Positions 1-6,260 of a stretch of 8,263 nucleotides of DNA are shown here, piece by piece; the first letter of the stretch is position 1, and each line of letters opens with the position of its first letter. This stretch comes from Acidobacteriota bacterium (GTDB lineage: Bacteria; Acidobacteriota; Thermoanaerobaculia; Gp7-AA8): contig QHVX01000031.1 in NCBI GenBank assembly GCA_003222375.1, forward strand, positions 3,020 to 11,282, written 5' to 3'. Position numbers and translations under genes: made by a program. The notes under the pieces are model-generated. The model worked only from the letters and a program-made list of their open reading frames with translations, searched no databases and was not told the origin of the DNA.

Positions 1-528
1 TATCACCAACATCCCGAGATCGCTCAATTATTTACGGACCGTGGAGCTGAGCTGACGCTCGCCGAGGCGTGCGCGGTGGGCGATCGAAAAAGGGCGATGG
101 AGATGCTCGATCGCGACCCATCGCTCTTGCAGTCGTACAGCGAAGACGGCTACCCGATTGCCGGGTTGGCGATTTTTTTTAGACATCCGGAGCTGGCTCG
201 CGACCTGATCCAGCGTGGCGCGGATGTCAACGCGGCCGCAAAAAATCCACAGCGGGTAGCGCCGATCCATGCAGCGATTTCGGTCGGCGATTTCGACACC
301 ATCAAGCTGCTGCTCGAGCGCGGCGCGAATCCGAACGCCAAACAGGAGTCGGGATTGACAGCGCTGCACAGCGCGGCGGCGCATGGCGATGTGAAGATCG
401 CGAAACTTCTGCTCGATCACGGCGCCGATCCGAAAGCGCGAACCGACGATGGCAAGGATGCCGCCGACGTCGCACAGAAATACAATCAGCCGGCGTTCGC
501 GGAGTGGTTTCGCGCGAACATCAAGTGA
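1..528 (+). CDS. Ankyrin-repeat protein, 5' end outside the window
   Basis: The frame is open from the first base and ends in TGA at 526-528, so 175 residues are visible and the N-terminus lies upstream. A GTG at 76 is available as a start, but the residues before it (HPEIAQLFTDRGAELTLAEA) already read as ankyrin repeat, so I treat the gene as running in from the left. Four repeats can be followed, with the helix-turn signatures ELARDLIQRGADVNA, TIKLLLERGANPNA (after APIHAAISVGDFD) and IAKLLLDHGADPKA (after TALHSAAAHGDVK), then a degenerate capping repeat ending KYNQPAFAEWFRANIK. Ankyrin repeats are protein-binding scaffolds; the partner cannot be inferred. No signal peptide or membrane segment is seen in the visible part. 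The last 43 bp overlap the convergent flavoprotein gene. The family is secure; the function is unknown. Confidence 0.9.
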   Translation, partial: YHQHPEIAQLFTDRGAELTLAEACAVGDRKRAMEMLDRDPSLLQSYSEDGYPIAGLAIFFRHPELARDLIQRGADVNAAAKNPQRVAPIHAAISVGDFDTIKLLLERGANPNAKQESGLTALHSAAAHGDVKIAKLLLDHGADPKARTDDGKDAADVAQKYNQPAFAEWFRANIK

Positions 529-1622
529 TCGCTCGACAGGTCGGGGAATGATCCGCGGCTGAAAAAAATGTGTCGCGCGAGCGCGAGTAGCATCGGCGTT
601 CGCATTGCGGTGAAAACAGCTTCCGCGATCGCCGGATGTGTGCAGACGCGCAGCATCGTCCGCATCCAGCGCCTGGCGACAAAGCGCGCCTGAAAACGCG
701 CGCCGTCGTATTCGCGGAGAATCGAGACGTCCCCGCTTGCGAGGTACGCCGCCGTCACATCGGCGGCGAATGACGAAAGTCGCATCGCGCCATCGAGTCC
801 GCCGGCGGTCAGTGGCGAGACTGCCCCGGCCGCATCGCCGACCAGAAGTCCGCGATCGCACGCGATGTTGCGGAGGATGCCGTTGACCGGAATCATTCCG
901 CCGCGCCGTTCGATGACGCGATCGCCGGCGAGATGCTTCACGCGCATCCGAAAAACATCGAGCGCCGACGCGGGATTGAAACGCCCCGGATATCCGGCCA
1001 CGCCGACGTGCGCCGTATCGCCGTCGGCCGCCACCCACGCGATGTATCCGGGCGCGATGCGCGGATCGAGAAAGCAGTGCAGCGCCGGCTGGCTTCGCGA
1101 AGCGACGATGACTTCCAGGCCGACGAGAAAATCGACATTTCGATCGAGGCCGAGCTGCCGCGCGACGATCGACCGTGCGCCGTCAGCGCCGATGACGAAG
1201 CGGACCTCGAGGTTTTCAATCTTGTTGTTGCGAGCGACGGCGATGTTTCCTGGAGCGCACTGCACGACCCGCGAACCCGGCAGCCAGTGCACGCCCGCGC
1301 GGCTGCACGATTCGAGCATCGAGAGATAGATCCACTGCATGCGACCGATTCGAAATTCGTCGTGATCGGCTGTCAGCTGGATCCGGCGCTGTGAAGGCGA
1401 GTAGAGAAACACGTCGCGGATCGGCGCTCCGAGCTGCTCGGCCGGCAGCGGAAAGTCTTCCCACGTCTTGCGGACGAAGATGCCGGTGGTGTAGACCGGT
1501 GCGGCCAGCGATGTTTTTCGGTCGAGCAGCAACACCCGCAAGCCGCGTGCGCCGAGGACCCGCGCGACCTGGAGACCGGCCAGGCCGGCGCCAACGATCG
1601 CCACATCGTATTGTTTCCTCAT
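486..1622 (-). CDS. FAD-dependent oxidoreductase, geranylgeranyl reductase-like
   Basis: This encodes 378 residues. The N-terminal dinucleotide-binding fold reads YDVAIVGAGLAGL (GxGxxG at residues 11-16) followed by acidic LLLDRK at the end of the second strand. The middle motif is IGADGARSIVARQLGL (residues 144-159) and the FAD ribityl-binding motif is LLVGDAAGAVSPLTAGGLDG (259-278). This motif order, together with PGYIAWVAADGDTAHVGVAG, matches the geranylgeranyl reductase/PHBH-type flavoprotein group, whose members reduce or hydroxylate isoprenoid, quinone or secondary-metabolite substrates. The substrate here is not determinable. I chose the ATG at 1622 because the fold begins six residues later; the frame stays open to an upstream ATG at 1661, but that extension (13 residues) lies partly in a palindromic repeat. 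It is divergent from the MFS exporter, with 130 bp between start codons, and overlaps the ankyrin gene at its 3' end. Confidence 0.85.
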   Translation of the reverse strand: MRKQYDVAIVGAGLAGLQVARVLGARGLRVLLLDRKTSLAAPVYTTGIFVRKTWEDFPLPAEQLGAPIRDVFLYSPSQRRIQLTADHDEFRIGRMQWIYLSMLESCSRAGVHWLPGSRVVQCAPGNIAVARNNKIENLEVRFVIGADGARSIVARQLGLDRNVDFLVGLEVIVASRSQPALHCFLDPRIAPGYIAWVAADGDTAHVGVAGYPGRFNPASALDVFRMRVKHLAGDRVIERRGGMIPVNGILRNIACDRGLLVGDAAGAVSPLTAGGLDGAMRLSSFAADVTAAYLASGDVSILREYDGARFQARFVARRWMRTMLRVCTHPAIAEAVFTAMRTPMLLALARHIFFSRGSFPDLSSDHLMFARNHSANAG

Positions 1623-1641
1623 GAAGTACTTTACTGCACAA

Positions 1642-1647
1642 AGTATA
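1642..1647 (-). promoter_or_regulatory. Possible -10 element of the flavoprotein gene
   Basis: On the minus strand the hexamer TATACT lies 19 bp before the ATG at 1622 and matches TATAAT at five of six bases. It stands out in otherwise GC-rich sequence and would give a leader of about 13 bases. No TTGACA-like -35 is seen at the usual distance; that position falls in the arm of the palindromic repeat. Tentative. Confidence 0.3.
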
Positions 1648-1654
1648 CCGCATC

Positions 1655-1718
1655 GCGTCATCCTGAGCGGGCGAAGGATCTCGTCGACTAGATGCTTCGC
1701 TGACGCTCAGCATGACGC
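1655..1718. repeat. 64-bp palindromic intergenic repeat, copy 1
   Basis: The outer arms 1655-1669 (GCGTCATCCTGAGCG) and 1704-1718 (CGCTCAGCATGACGC) are inverted repeats matching at 14 of 15 positions. Inside them, 1671-1681 (GCGAAGGATCT) pairs with 1690-1700 (AGATGCTTCGC) at 10 of 11, leaving an 8-base loop. The whole element could fold into one long hairpin. The sequence ATCCTGAGCG...GCGAAGGATCTC recurs in the larger palindrome at 5192-5310, so this is a dispersed family and not a private operator. It sits between two divergent genes, and translating through it would give a spurious N-terminal extension of the MFS protein (VILSGRRISSTRCFADAQHD). Confidence 0.85.
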
Positions 1719-1752
1719 CGCACTGGCAGCCAACTTGAACGCCTCGACGCCC

Positions 1753-3363
1753 ATGTCGGCACGCACGGCGGCGCAGTCTCACGAGAGCGGAGTCCGCAAA
1801 TGGGCGCCGCTCAGCGTGCTATCGCTCGCGCTGGCGATCATCATCATCGACTCCACGCTGCTGAACGTGTCGCTCTCCACCCTGATCCGCGAGCTCCACA
1901 CGAACCTTCAGAGCCTGCAGTGGGTGATCTCGTCGTACTCGCTCATGCTGGCCGCGCTGACCGTGACGGGCGGGCGGATGGGCGATCTCTTTGGGCGCAA
2001 GCGGATGTTCATGGGCGGCGCGCTGATCTTCGCGATCGGATCGTTCATCGCATCGATCAGCAACTCCGTACCGGTGCTTCTGATCGGCGAATCGATCATC
2101 GAGGGTATCGGCGCGGCGCTGATGATGCCCGCGACCGCGTCGCTGCTGGTCTCGAAGTATCGGGGACACGATCGCGCGATCGCATTCGGAATCTGGGGTG
2201 GCGTCGCCGCTGCCGCCTCGGCGATCGGCCCGATCCTCGGCGGCTTCCTGACCACGCACTACAGTTGGCGCTGGGGTTTTCGCATCAATCTGTTTGTGGT
2301 CGCGCTCCTGCTCGTCGGATCGATGATCATCGAGGACGCGCAGGAGCGAGCCGGCAAGGACATCGACTGGATCGGCGTGCTGCTGTCGGCGGCCGGACTC
2401 TTTTTTGTGGTCTTCGGCATCATCGAATCGGAGAGCTACGGCTGGCTGCGCGCGCGAAAACCTTTTCCGCTGTGGCAACCCGGTTCGATCTCCATCGCCC
2501 CGATCGCGGTCGTCATCGGGGCCGTGATCCTCGTCTTTTTCGCGATGTGGGAGCGGCGGCTGGAAAATCGCGGCGGCACGCCGATCGTGTCGATGCGGCT
2601 CTTCGGCAATCGGCAGTTCGTGTCCGGCGCGAGCGTGATCGCTGTCCTGATGCTCGCGCAGAACGGCGTGATCTTCACGCTGCCCGTTTTTCTGCAGTCA
2701 GTGAAGAGGCTCGATGCCTTCCACACCGGCCTGACGCTTTTGCCGATGTCGCTGATGCTGCTGATCGTCTCGCCGGCCGCGGCGGCATTCACGAAACGGA
2801 TCCCGCACAAGCGACTGGTGCAGAGCGGATTGATCGTCAACGCGCTCGCGATCGTCATCCTGCGATTCACGATCAGCATCGACATGAACCTCAATTGGCT
2901 GATTCCGGGCCTCTCGCTCTACGGCATCGGACTCGGCCTCGTGCTGTCGCAGATCAACAACCTGACGCTCTCCGCCGTACCGGTACGTGAGGCCGGGGAG
3001 GCTTCCGGAGTGACAAACACCTTCCGGCAGATCGGCTTGTCGCTGGGGGCGGCGATCATCGGCGCGATTCTGATCTCCACGATCCTGGTCCGCCTCGACT
3101 CGGCGGTCGAACAGAGCAACAACATCACGACGCAATCGAAGGCGCAGATCATCGGCATGCTGCGCGCGCAGGCCGCCGGCCTGGCGTTCGGCGAGAGCGG
3201 GATTTTCGACAAGCTCCCTCCGCCGATTCGCACCGAGATGATGGAGCAGCGACGACTGGCGACAACTGCCGGCATCCAGCGCGCCTTCCTCGTCGGCGCA
3301 TTTTTCGCCTTGTTAGGCTTGGGCGTCTCGACTTTGCTTCCTTTGCGGCCCAGGCAAGAGTAG
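1753..3363 (+). CDS. MFS drug/metabolite exporter, DHA2 (EmrB/QacA) type
   Basis: This encodes 536 residues from ATG 1753. The reading frame is open back to an ATG at 1621, but that extension runs through the palindromic repeat, while the protein from 1753 has the usual short N-terminal tail before TM1 (LSVLSLALAIIIIDSTLLNVSL). D33 in TM1 matches the conserved acidic residue of 14-TM exporters (lDxTIVNVAL). Motif A is GGRMGDLFGRKRMF (73-86), motif C is AIGPILGGF (157-165), and WRWGFRINL (172-180) follows TM5-6 as in EmrB/QacA. The length and hydrophobic pattern fit 14 TM segments, with a periplasmic loop of roughly 70 residues before the last one (about 455-525). It should be a proton-driven inner-membrane exporter; the substrate is unknown. 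No clear Shine-Dalgarno precedes the ATG. The TonB receptor starts four bases after its stop. Confidence 0.92.
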   Translation: MSARTAAQSHESGVRKWAPLSVLSLALAIIIIDSTLLNVSLSTLIRELHTNLQSLQWVISSYSLMLAALTVTGGRMGDLFGRKRMFMGGALIFAIGSFIASISNSVPVLLIGESIIEGIGAALMMPATASLLVSKYRGHDRAIAFGIWGGVAAAASAIGPILGGFLTTHYSWRWGFRINLFVVALLLVGSMIIEDAQERAGKDIDWIGVLLSAAGLFFVVFGIIESESYGWLRARKPFPLWQPGSISIAPIAVVIGAVILVFFAMWERRLENRGGTPIVSMRLFGNRQFVSGASVIAVLMLAQNGVIFTLPVFLQSVKRLDAFHTGLTLLPMSLMLLIVSPAAAAFTKRIPHKRLVQSGLIVNALAIVILRFTISIDMNLNWLIPGLSLYGIGLGLVLSQINNLTLSAVPVREAGEASGVTNTFRQIGLSLGAAIIGAILISTILVRLDSAVEQSNNITTQSKAQIIGMLRAQAAGLAFGESGIFDKLPPPIRTEMMEQRRLATTAGIQRAFLVGAFFALLGLGVSTLLPLRPRQE

Positions 3364-3367
3364 TTCT

Positions 3368-5182
3368 GTGCTCTTACTGCTTTTGCTTCTTCAGGACTCA
3401 GGACTCAGGACTCAGGACTCCATCACGGTGACTGCCACTCGCACGACGTCGCGTCTGGCCGACACGCCCGCCAGCGTCGTGATCCTGAATCGCCAGGCGA
3501 TCGCGTCGACCGCCGCGCCGACCGTCGACGACGCGCTGCGCCAGGTGCCCGGCTTCACGCTGTTTCGGCGCAGCGGCAGCCGAACCGCGAACCCCACTTC
3601 GCAGGGCGCTTCCCTTCGCGGACTCGGCGGCAGTGGAACATCGCGCGCGCTCGTTCTCGACGACGGCATCCCGCTGAACGATCCATTCGGCGGATGGATT
3701 TTCTGGGGACGCATCCCGCGCGCCTCGCTCGATCGCATCGAAGTGGTGCGGGGCGGAGCGTCGGACATCTACGGCAGCGGGGCGATGAGCGGCGTCGTGC
3801 AGTTCATCCGGCGTCGCGACGGTCTCGTCGTCGATGCCGACGCCGGCACGGAGCGCACCGCGACGCTGTCGGTTTTCATTCCGTTCGCGCGCGGCGATTG
3901 GAACGGCAACGTCGCCGCCGATTTTCTGACGACCGACGGATATGTGCTGGTCGATCGCGATCAGCGCGGCGCTGTCGATCGCGCGGCATCGTCGCGCCAT
4001 CTCGACTTCGACGGCACCCTGCGGCGCGAAGGTTTCTTCGTTCGCGCGTCGCGCTACACCGAATCGCGGAACAACGGTACGCCGCTGCAGGTCAACGACA
4101 CGGTGCTGCGCCAGATCGCTGCCGGCTTCGACCGCGGGCCGCTCGTCGTCCGCCTCGATGAAAACATAAACAATTATCATCAAACATTTTCTGCGATCGC
4201 TGTGAACCGCGCCAGCGAGCGCCTGACCGTCGACCAGCGCGTGCCGTCGCATAGCGCGGGCGGGTCGGCGCAGTGGCGCATGCCGATCGGTCGTGCGCAG
4301 GCGCTGATCGCGGGTGTGGAGGGGCGGGCGGTGGGGGGGACCGACGAAGAGCCGCCCAATCGCGTGAAAGGACACCAGCGCACGGGCGCGATCTTCGTGG
4401 AAGACATCGTCGACTTCGGAACGCGCGCGAATCTGTCCGCCGGGATTCGCCGGGACAGTTGGCGGAATGATTCCGTCTGGTCGCCGCGCGTTTCGCTTCT
4501 CGTCCATGCGACCGATCGTCTGGCATTCACGGCCGCGGCGTACCGCGCCTTTCGCGCACCGACGCTCAACGAGTTGTATCGATCGTTTCGGGTCGGCAAT
4601 GTCCTGACGCTCGCCAACGGCGCGCTCGGTCCGGAGCAACTTTCGGGATTCGAGATCGGCGTCCGGAGCGGCTCGTTCCGCGCGACGCTGTTCTCGATGA
4701 CGATCACCGACGCGATCACGAACGTCACGCAGACGACGACGCCGTCGCTGATCACACGCCAGCGCGAGAATTTCGGAAGCAGCCGGTCGCGCGGCGCGGA
4801 GCTCGAGTACTCGCGCGTGTGGCGCAACGCCTGGACTGCTAGCGCCGGCTATCTCTTCGCCGGCGCGACGCTGTCGACAGGAGCGCGCACGCCACAGGTG
4901 CCGCGCAACCAGGCCACGCTGCAGGTTTCCTATCGATCTCTCGCGGGCATGCAGGCGCGATGGTCGTCGATGCAGTTCGACGACGACCTCAATCAGTTTC
5001 CGCTGCGGCGCTTCTTCGTGTTCGATCTGTTTGCGGCGCGTCCGATCGGGTCGCAGCTCGACGCGACCGTCGCGGTTGAGAACATCTTCAAGAGCCGCAT
5101 CGAGACCGCCGCTACGCCCGTGATCACCCTCGGCCAGCCGCGCGCAGTTCGCGTGGGTCTGCGATACGGGTTCCGGCGATAA
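3368..5182 (+). CDS. TonB-dependent outer-membrane receptor
   Basis: This encodes 604 residues from a GTG at 3368. The N-terminus is an unusual run of eight residues MLLLLLLL, then QDSGLRTQDS, which is entirely the translation of a heptanucleotide tandem repeat. SITVTATRT (18-26) looks like a TonB box immediately before the plug domain. Plug signatures are PASVVILNRQAIAS, TVDDALRQVPGFTLFRR, SLRGLGGSGTSRALVLDDGIP (over 77-102) and LDRIEVVRGGASDIYGSGAMSGVVQFI, ending near residue 148. The rest is beta-barrel with typical late motifs: AAYRAFRAPTLNELYRSFRVG, NFGSSRSRGAELEYSR and the C-terminal VAVENIFKSR...VRVGLRYGFRR. The length suits a BtuB/catecholate-class receptor for a siderophore, cobalamin or similar ligand, which cannot be chosen from sequence alone. 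The signal peptide is short and lacks N-terminal positive charge. It is probably co-transcribed with the exporter. Confidence 0.9.
   Translation: MLLLLLLLQDSGLRTQDSITVTATRTTSRLADTPASVVILNRQAIASTAAPTVDDALRQVPGFTLFRRSGSRTANPTSQGASLRGLGGSGTSRALVLDDGIPLNDPFGGWIFWGRIPRASLDRIEVVRGGASDIYGSGAMSGVVQFIRRRDGLVVDADAGTERTATLSVFIPFARGDWNGNVAADFLTTDGYVLVDRDQRGAVDRAASSRHLDFDGTLRREGFFVRASRYTESRNNGTPLQVNDTVLRQIAAGFDRGPLVVRLDENINNYHQTFSAIAVNRASERLTVDQRVPSHSAGGSAQWRMPIGRAQALIAGVEGRAVGGTDEEPPNRVKGHQRTGAIFVEDIVDFGTRANLSAGIRRDSWRNDSVWSPRVSLLVHATDRLAFTAAAYRAFRAPTLNELYRSFRVGNVLTLANGALGPEQLSGFEIGVRSGSFRATLFSMTITDAITNVTQTTTPSLITRQRENFGSSRSRGAELEYSRVWRNAWTASAGYLFAGATLSTGARTPQVPRNQATLQVSYRSLAGMQARWSSMQFDDDLNQFPLRRFFVFDLFAARPIGSQLDATVAVENIFKSRIETAATPVITLGQPRAVRVGLRYGFRR
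3391..3418 (+). repeat. Heptanucleotide tandem repeat (TCAGGAC)x4 inside the receptor gene
   Basis: Four perfect, uninterrupted copies of TCAGGAC lie in codons 8-17 of the TonB-dependent receptor, just after the leucine run. The unit is not a multiple of three, so gain or loss of one copy changes the reading frame. With one copy fewer, translation from the GTG would meet TGA at 3429-3431. With one copy more, it would enter a different long open frame and not make the receptor. This is the structure of a slipped-strand contingency tract, though four copies is short for high switching rates. Confidence 0.85.
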
Positions 5183-5191
5183 TCGCGGCTC

Positions 5192-5310
5192 AAGTTAATC
5201 CTGAGCGTGGCGGGCCATAGGGGCGGGAGCGAAGGATCTCCGGCAGCGCAGCTGCGAACGGTGATCCCTCGCTCCCGCGCCTAACACCCGCCCGCGCTCG
5301 GGATAAACTT
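5192..5310. repeat. Approx. 119-bp nested palindromic repeat, copy 2
   Basis: The outer arms 5192-5207 (AAGTTAATCCTGAGCG) and 5295-5310 (CGCTCGGGATAAACTT) are inverted repeats at 14 of 16 positions, and the pairing continues inward imperfectly to about 5220 and 5281. An inner stem pairs 5223-5238 (GCGGGAGCGAAGGATC) with 5263-5278 (GATCCCTCGCTCCCGC) at 15 of 16. The 24-base loop contains the perfect palindrome CGCAGCTGCG (5247-5256). It shares ATCCTGAGCG and GCGAAGGATCTC, in the same order, with the element at 1655-1718. It fills nearly all of the 137-bp gap between the receptor stop and the next ATG. It may act as a transcript-end hairpin for the receptor, but there is no T-run, so I do not call it a terminator. 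Confidence 0.85.
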
Positions 5311-5319
5311 CGCCGCAGC

Positions 5320-5616
5320 ATGGGCTGGAAAATCGAGAAGCAGGCGAACGGAAAGTTCGCGATCTATTCGACCCGCATCAACGACTACATCGTCATCGAT
5401 GCCGAGCCTCTGCACATCGCGCAGCTCTACGCCGAGAAGGGCGTCAAGGTCTATCTCGCCAGCGCACGGGCGCAGATCGCGAAGGAAACTGCCGTCTCGC
5501 CCGACGGCGAGAAGAAGATCGAGGCCAGCCGCCGCCGCGGGTCGACGCCGAAAGAAGGTCCGGACGTGCCGATCGGCGTGACGGGATTCACGGTGGGGGA
5601 GATCGACGAATCATGA
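5320..5616 (+). CDS. Conserved-looking 98-aa hypothetical protein
   Basis: I do not recognise this protein. It starts MGWKIEKQANGKFAIYSTRI, then NDYIVIDAEPLHIAQLYAEKG, followed by a charged stretch (AQIAKETAVSPDGEKKIEAS) and a basic, proline- and glycine-containing tail ending TGFTVGEIDES. There is no signal peptide, membrane segment or cysteine pair, so it is probably a small cytoplasmic alpha/beta protein. Its last four bases overlap the start of the winged-helix/FHA gene (ATGA at 5613-5616), which implies translational coupling and a related job. No Shine-Dalgarno is visible: the palindromic repeat ends only nine bases before the ATG. Codon use looks like that of its neighbours. The coupling and natural composition make it a likely real gene. 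Confidence 0.7.
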   Translation: MGWKIEKQANGKFAIYSTRINDYIVIDAEPLHIAQLYAEKGVKVYLASARAQIAKETAVSPDGEKKIEASRRRGSTPKEGPDVPIGVTGFTVGEIDES

Positions 5617-6260
5617 CCGCCTACGCGTTCGGCCCGTTCACCGTCGACGTTGAGGCCGCCGAACTTCGCAACGGAAAAGAAAAGATCGCGCTACGTCCGA
5701 AGTGCTTCGACCTGCTGGTCGATCTTCTCGCGCATCGCGGAAAGTTAGTCACCAAGGAACAATTGATGGAAAGGGTCTGGAGCGACGTCGTTGTCAACGA
5801 CGCGACGGTCAGCCGCACTGTGGCAGCGTTGCGCGCCGCCCTCGGCGATGATTCCGCACAGCCGCAGTACATCGAGACAGTGTCGCGCCGCGGCTACAAG
5901 TTCATCGGAGAGTTGTCGGATGAAAAGCCCGCGCCACCCGACTTCATGCTCATTCACGACAAGAAGGAGTATCCGTTGCGCCGCGGATCTCAGATCATCG
6001 GCCGCGGTCGCGACGCCGACATTCCGCTGTACACGCCCGCGACTTCCCGACAGCACGCGCGCATCGAGGTCACTTCGCATGGCGCAAAAATCGTCGATCT
6101 GGAAAGCCGCCACGGCACCTTCGTCAACGGCAAGCGCATCCGCGGCTCGGTGCAGCTCGCGGCCGGTGACCAGATCGAGATCGGCGGTGAGCGTCGCGTC
6201 CTGTGGTCACCGGCCAGCGAAACTTCTGGCGAACCTCCTTCAGTTGATCGGACGCGGTAG
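5613..6260 (+). CDS. Winged-helix (OmpR/CadC-type) regulator fused to an FHA domain
   Basis: This encodes 215 residues. Residues 1-100 form a trans_reg_C winged helix: FGPFTVDVEAAELRNG, then LRPKCFDLLVDLLAHRGKLVTKEQLMERVW, a recognition region VNDATVSRTVAALRAALGDD and the wing YIETVSRRGYKFIGEL. Residues about 110-197 form an FHA domain with the canonical phosphothreonine-binding residues: G130-R131 (IIGRGRDADI), S145 and H148 (SRQHARI), and N172-G173 (HGTFVNGKRI). There is no receiver or membrane helix, so DNA binding is probably controlled by FHA binding to a phosphothreonine partner, as known for EmbR-type regulators (which carry an extra BTAD domain absent here). No Ser/Thr kinase is in the window. 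ATGA overlap couples it to the upstream 98-aa gene. Its 3' end overlaps the convergent histidine kinase by 21 bp. Confidence 0.92.
   Translation: MTAYAFGPFTVDVEAAELRNGKEKIALRPKCFDLLVDLLAHRGKLVTKEQLMERVWSDVVVNDATVSRTVAALRAALGDDSAQPQYIETVSRRGYKFIGELSDEKPAPPDFMLIHDKKEYPLRRGSQIIGRGRDADIPLYTPATSRQHARIEVTSHGAKIVDLESRHGTFVNGKRIRGSVQLAAGDQIEIGGERRVLWSPASETSGEPPSVDRTR

Noticed and set aside
28..1038. Long minus-strand frame of 336 codons opposite the ankyrin and flavoprotein genes
   Set aside because: The translation is Arg-rich low-complexity typical of GC-rich shadow frames, and the same DNA codes clear ankyrin and flavoprotein sequence in other frames.
1621..1752. N-terminal extension of the MFS protein from ATG 1621
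   Set aside because: The extra 44 residues translate the palindromic repeat (ILSGRRISSTRCFADAQHD), and the exporter family begins shortly before TM1, which fits ATG 1753.
3398..4639. Minus-strand frame of 413 codons opposite the TonB receptor
   Set aside because: It has no recognisable motif and Arg/Asp-rich shadow composition; the plus strand encodes a full receptor over the same span.
5192..5310. CRISPR array or rho-independent terminator at the second palindrome
   Set aside because: There are no regularly spaced direct repeats, and no T-run follows the hairpin; it is a single nested inverted repeat.
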